Assembly (NCBI GenBank): GCA_003240755.1
Contig: QFNF01000041.1
Location: 1-28,820 of the forward strand
DNA length: 28,820 nt
DNA from: Sphingomonas hengshuiensis
GTDB lineage: Bacteria; Pseudomonadota; Alphaproteobacteria; Sphingomonadales; Sphingomonadaceae
Direction of reading: 5' to 3'
Shown piece after piece: positions 24,127 through 28,820 of the stretch. The notes below the pieces were generated by a model. It was given only the letters and a program-made list of their open reading frames with translations, was not told the DNA's origin and did not search any database. The position numbers and the translations under genes are program-made. The stretch's first letter is position 1. Each line of letters starts with the position of its first letter.

Positions 24127-24164
24127 GAGGTCGCCGGGTGTCGAGAGACCCCGGCGGCCTCTTT
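24127..24164 (+). terminator. Terminator of the structured RNA
   Basis: A 12-bp GC-rich stem (24127-24138 with 24150-24161, one G-T pair) with an 11-nt loop, followed by TTT. The T-tract is short but the stem is strong. On the opposite strand the stem is followed by AAGCAT, so it acts toward the plus side. Confidence 0.6.
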
Positions 24165-24312
24165 CATGTCCGGATCGGGCGACCGCGCCTGCCCGACCGG
24201 CCCGGTCGTTCTTCGGCACATGCCGTCGTCGCCCCTTTCCGCCTCGCGATATGATCCCCGCGATCCGCTGCGACCACCGCTCGCCGGTGACGGTCGAGCC
24301 CGCAGCGCTTCG

Positions 24313-25089
24313 CTATGTCGTCAACGTGCGATGCCCCGCCGCCAGCGTGATCGCGACCAGCGATCCGCCGACGATATTTCCCGCCGTCGCCAGCAGGAGG
24401 TTGCCGAGCAGTGGCCCGACCGGCACCGCAGCGGGATCGAGCGCCCAGGCGACCGGCAGCAGCGTCATGTTCGCGACCGAATGTTCGAACCCCGCCGCGA
24501 CGAACAAGGCGACCGGCCCGATCACGCTTGCGATCTTGCCCGCGACGGTCTTGCTGCCGGTCGCCATCCATACCGCCAGACATACCAGCATATTGGCCAG
24601 CACGCCCGAGGCGAGCAGTTCGATCCAGTCCTTGCCGAGCTTGGTATCGCCGGTCTTGAGCGCCGCCGCCGCGACCGAGCCGTCGATCGCGTCCGTCGCG
24701 CCCGATGCGACGAACAGCGCGGCGATGACGATGCCGCCGATCAGGTTGGCGACCCACACGACCGTCCAGTCGCGCAGGGTTTCGCCCACGCTCAACCGGT
24801 TCTGCACCGTGGGCAGGACCAGCATGGTATTGCCGGTGAACAGTTGCGTTCCCGTCACCATCACCAGCATCAGCCCGACGGAAAAGGCGACGCCCGACAG
24901 CAGTTGCGTGGCACCGCCCGGCGCCATTCCCGCCTGCGCCACCAGATAGCCGATCGCACCGAAACCGATCTGCGCGCCGGCCGCCATTCCCAGCAGCAAC
25001 ATCGCGCCGACCGGCGGGCGCGTCTTGGCCAGCATGGCGTCGTCGACGCTGTCGGCCAATGTGTCGGCGGTCGCATCGTCCTGTCCCAC
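24313..25089 (-). CDS. Formate/nitrite transporter family channel
   Basis: The product is a pentameric FNT-family channel for small monovalent anions such as formate or nitrite. From GTG 25089 (AGGGGA six bases upstream) it is 258 residues with six membrane spans. The FNT landmarks are GAIGYLVA early, the TGTQLFTGNTMLVLPTV segment after the second span, and GFEHSVANMTLLP between spans four and six, which holds the conserved His and Asn near the selectivity filter. A longer frame upstream to 25353 has no ribosome site. No formate dehydrogenase or nitrite reductase gene is nearby, so the substrate is undecided. It faces the structured RNA, with 148 bp between ends. Confidence 0.9.
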   Translation of the reverse strand: MGQDDATADTLADSVDDAMLAKTRPPVGAMLLLGMAAGAQIGFGAIGYLVAQAGMAPGGATQLLSGVAFSVGLMLVMVTGTQLFTGNTMLVLPTVQNRLSVGETLRDWTVVWVANLIGGIVIAALFVASGATDAIDGSVAAAALKTGDTKLGKDWIELLASGVLANMLVCLAVWMATGSKTVAGKIASVIGPVALFVAAGFEHSVANMTLLPVAWALDPAAVPVGPLLGNLLLATAGNIVGGSLVAITLAAGHRTLTT

Positions 25090-25225
25090 GGCAAATCCCC
25101 TACCTGTTCCTACCCTGATCGAACGATCCGGCCGGCGGGCGGCTCCCTTGTCGCAGGAACGACGCCACCTCGACGCGGACGTGGTGCATCGGTGCGGATG
25201 GGGAGCGATATGCGGCATGGGTGAT

Positions 25226-25245
25226 GCAGCGATCGCGATCGCTGC
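25226..25245. promoter_or_regulatory. Perfect 20-bp palindrome upstream of the FNT gene
   Basis: GCAGCGATCGCGATCGCTGC is a perfect 20-bp palindrome located 137 bp before the FNT start. It could be an operator, or simply chance in GC-rich DNA. The 280-bp stretch 25090-25369 holds only this and the rpoC terminator. Confidence 0.3.
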
Positions 25246-25305
25246 GCTTCCCGACGATATGCCGGCCCCCGACGGGTACGCAACACACCGGTCGCCGGTC
25301 GCCTG

Positions 25306-25340
25306 AAAACGAAACCGCCGCCCGATTGCCCGGACGGCGG
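25306..25340 (-). terminator. rpoC intrinsic terminator
   Basis: On the minus strand a 10-bp stem (CCGCCGTCCG/CGGGCGGCGG, one wobble pair) with a 6-nt loop is followed by TTTCGTTTTC. It starts 30 bp after the rpoC stop, so it is a good rho-independent terminator. Confidence 0.85.
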
Positions 25341-25369
25341 CTCGTTCATTCATGCGAGGACCCGAACGA

Positions 25370-28820
<3,451 letters not shown>

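Larger units (their letters stand above)
23930..24164 (+). ncRNA. Structured RNA unit with an embedded sORF
   Basis: The start is approximate. After the 18-codon ORF the RNA has at least four hairpins. GTACG/CGTAC comes first, then GGGGG/CCCCC around GTATCCT. An 8-bp stem follows at 24084-24091 with 24117-24124, enclosing an inner GGCTGGA/TCCGGCC-like hairpin. A terminator stem is at 24127-24138 with 24150-24161. No long ORF shares this strand, and the next gene runs the other way. The loop TATCCTCC could pair with ribosome-binding sites. No known RNA family was recognised, and no firm promoter was found upstream. Confidence 0.5.

Overview
The window is high-GC proteobacterial DNA. The gene set and style point to an alphaproteobacterium of the Sphingomonas group: LepA and RpoC of alphaproteobacterial type, 'VVTGH' motif secreted proteins, many ATGA gene overlaps, and several families of short palindromic repeats. 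The assignment rests on protein and repeat style only; there is no rRNA here.

Layout. 1-1.05 kb: the 3' end of lepA, a terminator shared with a convergent 36-codon membrane peptide. 1.05-4.7 kb: a regulatory region with an AT-rich palindrome and a Pho-box-like repeat, a phasin-like gene, the molybdate transporter modABC with overlapping genes, and an unknown secreted protein. 4.7-8.7 kb: a compact three-gene operon (minus strand) of GspL/PilN-like, GspM-like and GspC-like inner-membrane proteins, divergent from a large PhoX-family (DUF839) Tat lipoprotein; a Pho-box-like site lies between them. 8.9-17.8 kb: the main type II secretion (T2SS) locus, as two divergent operons: gspG-H-I-C-D (minus) and gspL-M-E-F (plus). 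GspJ, GspK and the prepilin peptidase are not in the window. Repeat elements have invaded this locus at three points, and two of them form the prepilin leaders of GspI and GspH.

17.8-25 kb: glutaminase glsA, repeats, an exported M20 amidohydrolase divergent from uvrB, a tandem pair of 175-residue lipoproteins, and then an apparently independent structured RNA unit. That unit carries an 18-codon ORF behind a ribosome-binding site complementary to 15 nt of the 16S rRNA tail, and ends in a strong hairpin. A formate/nitrite-type channel gene faces it. 25.3-28.8 kb: the 3' three quarters or so of rpoC (minus), with a clear intrinsic terminator.

The most interesting points are: (1) a possible phosphate-starvation secretion module made of a PhoX-like lipoprotein with Asp at +2, a second small set of L/M/C-like platform proteins and a shared Pho box, beside a full T2SS locus; (2) a 141-bp palindromic element lying exactly in frame in the gspI leader, whose removal restores a textbook prepilin start; (3) the sORF/structured RNA locus near 24 kb.
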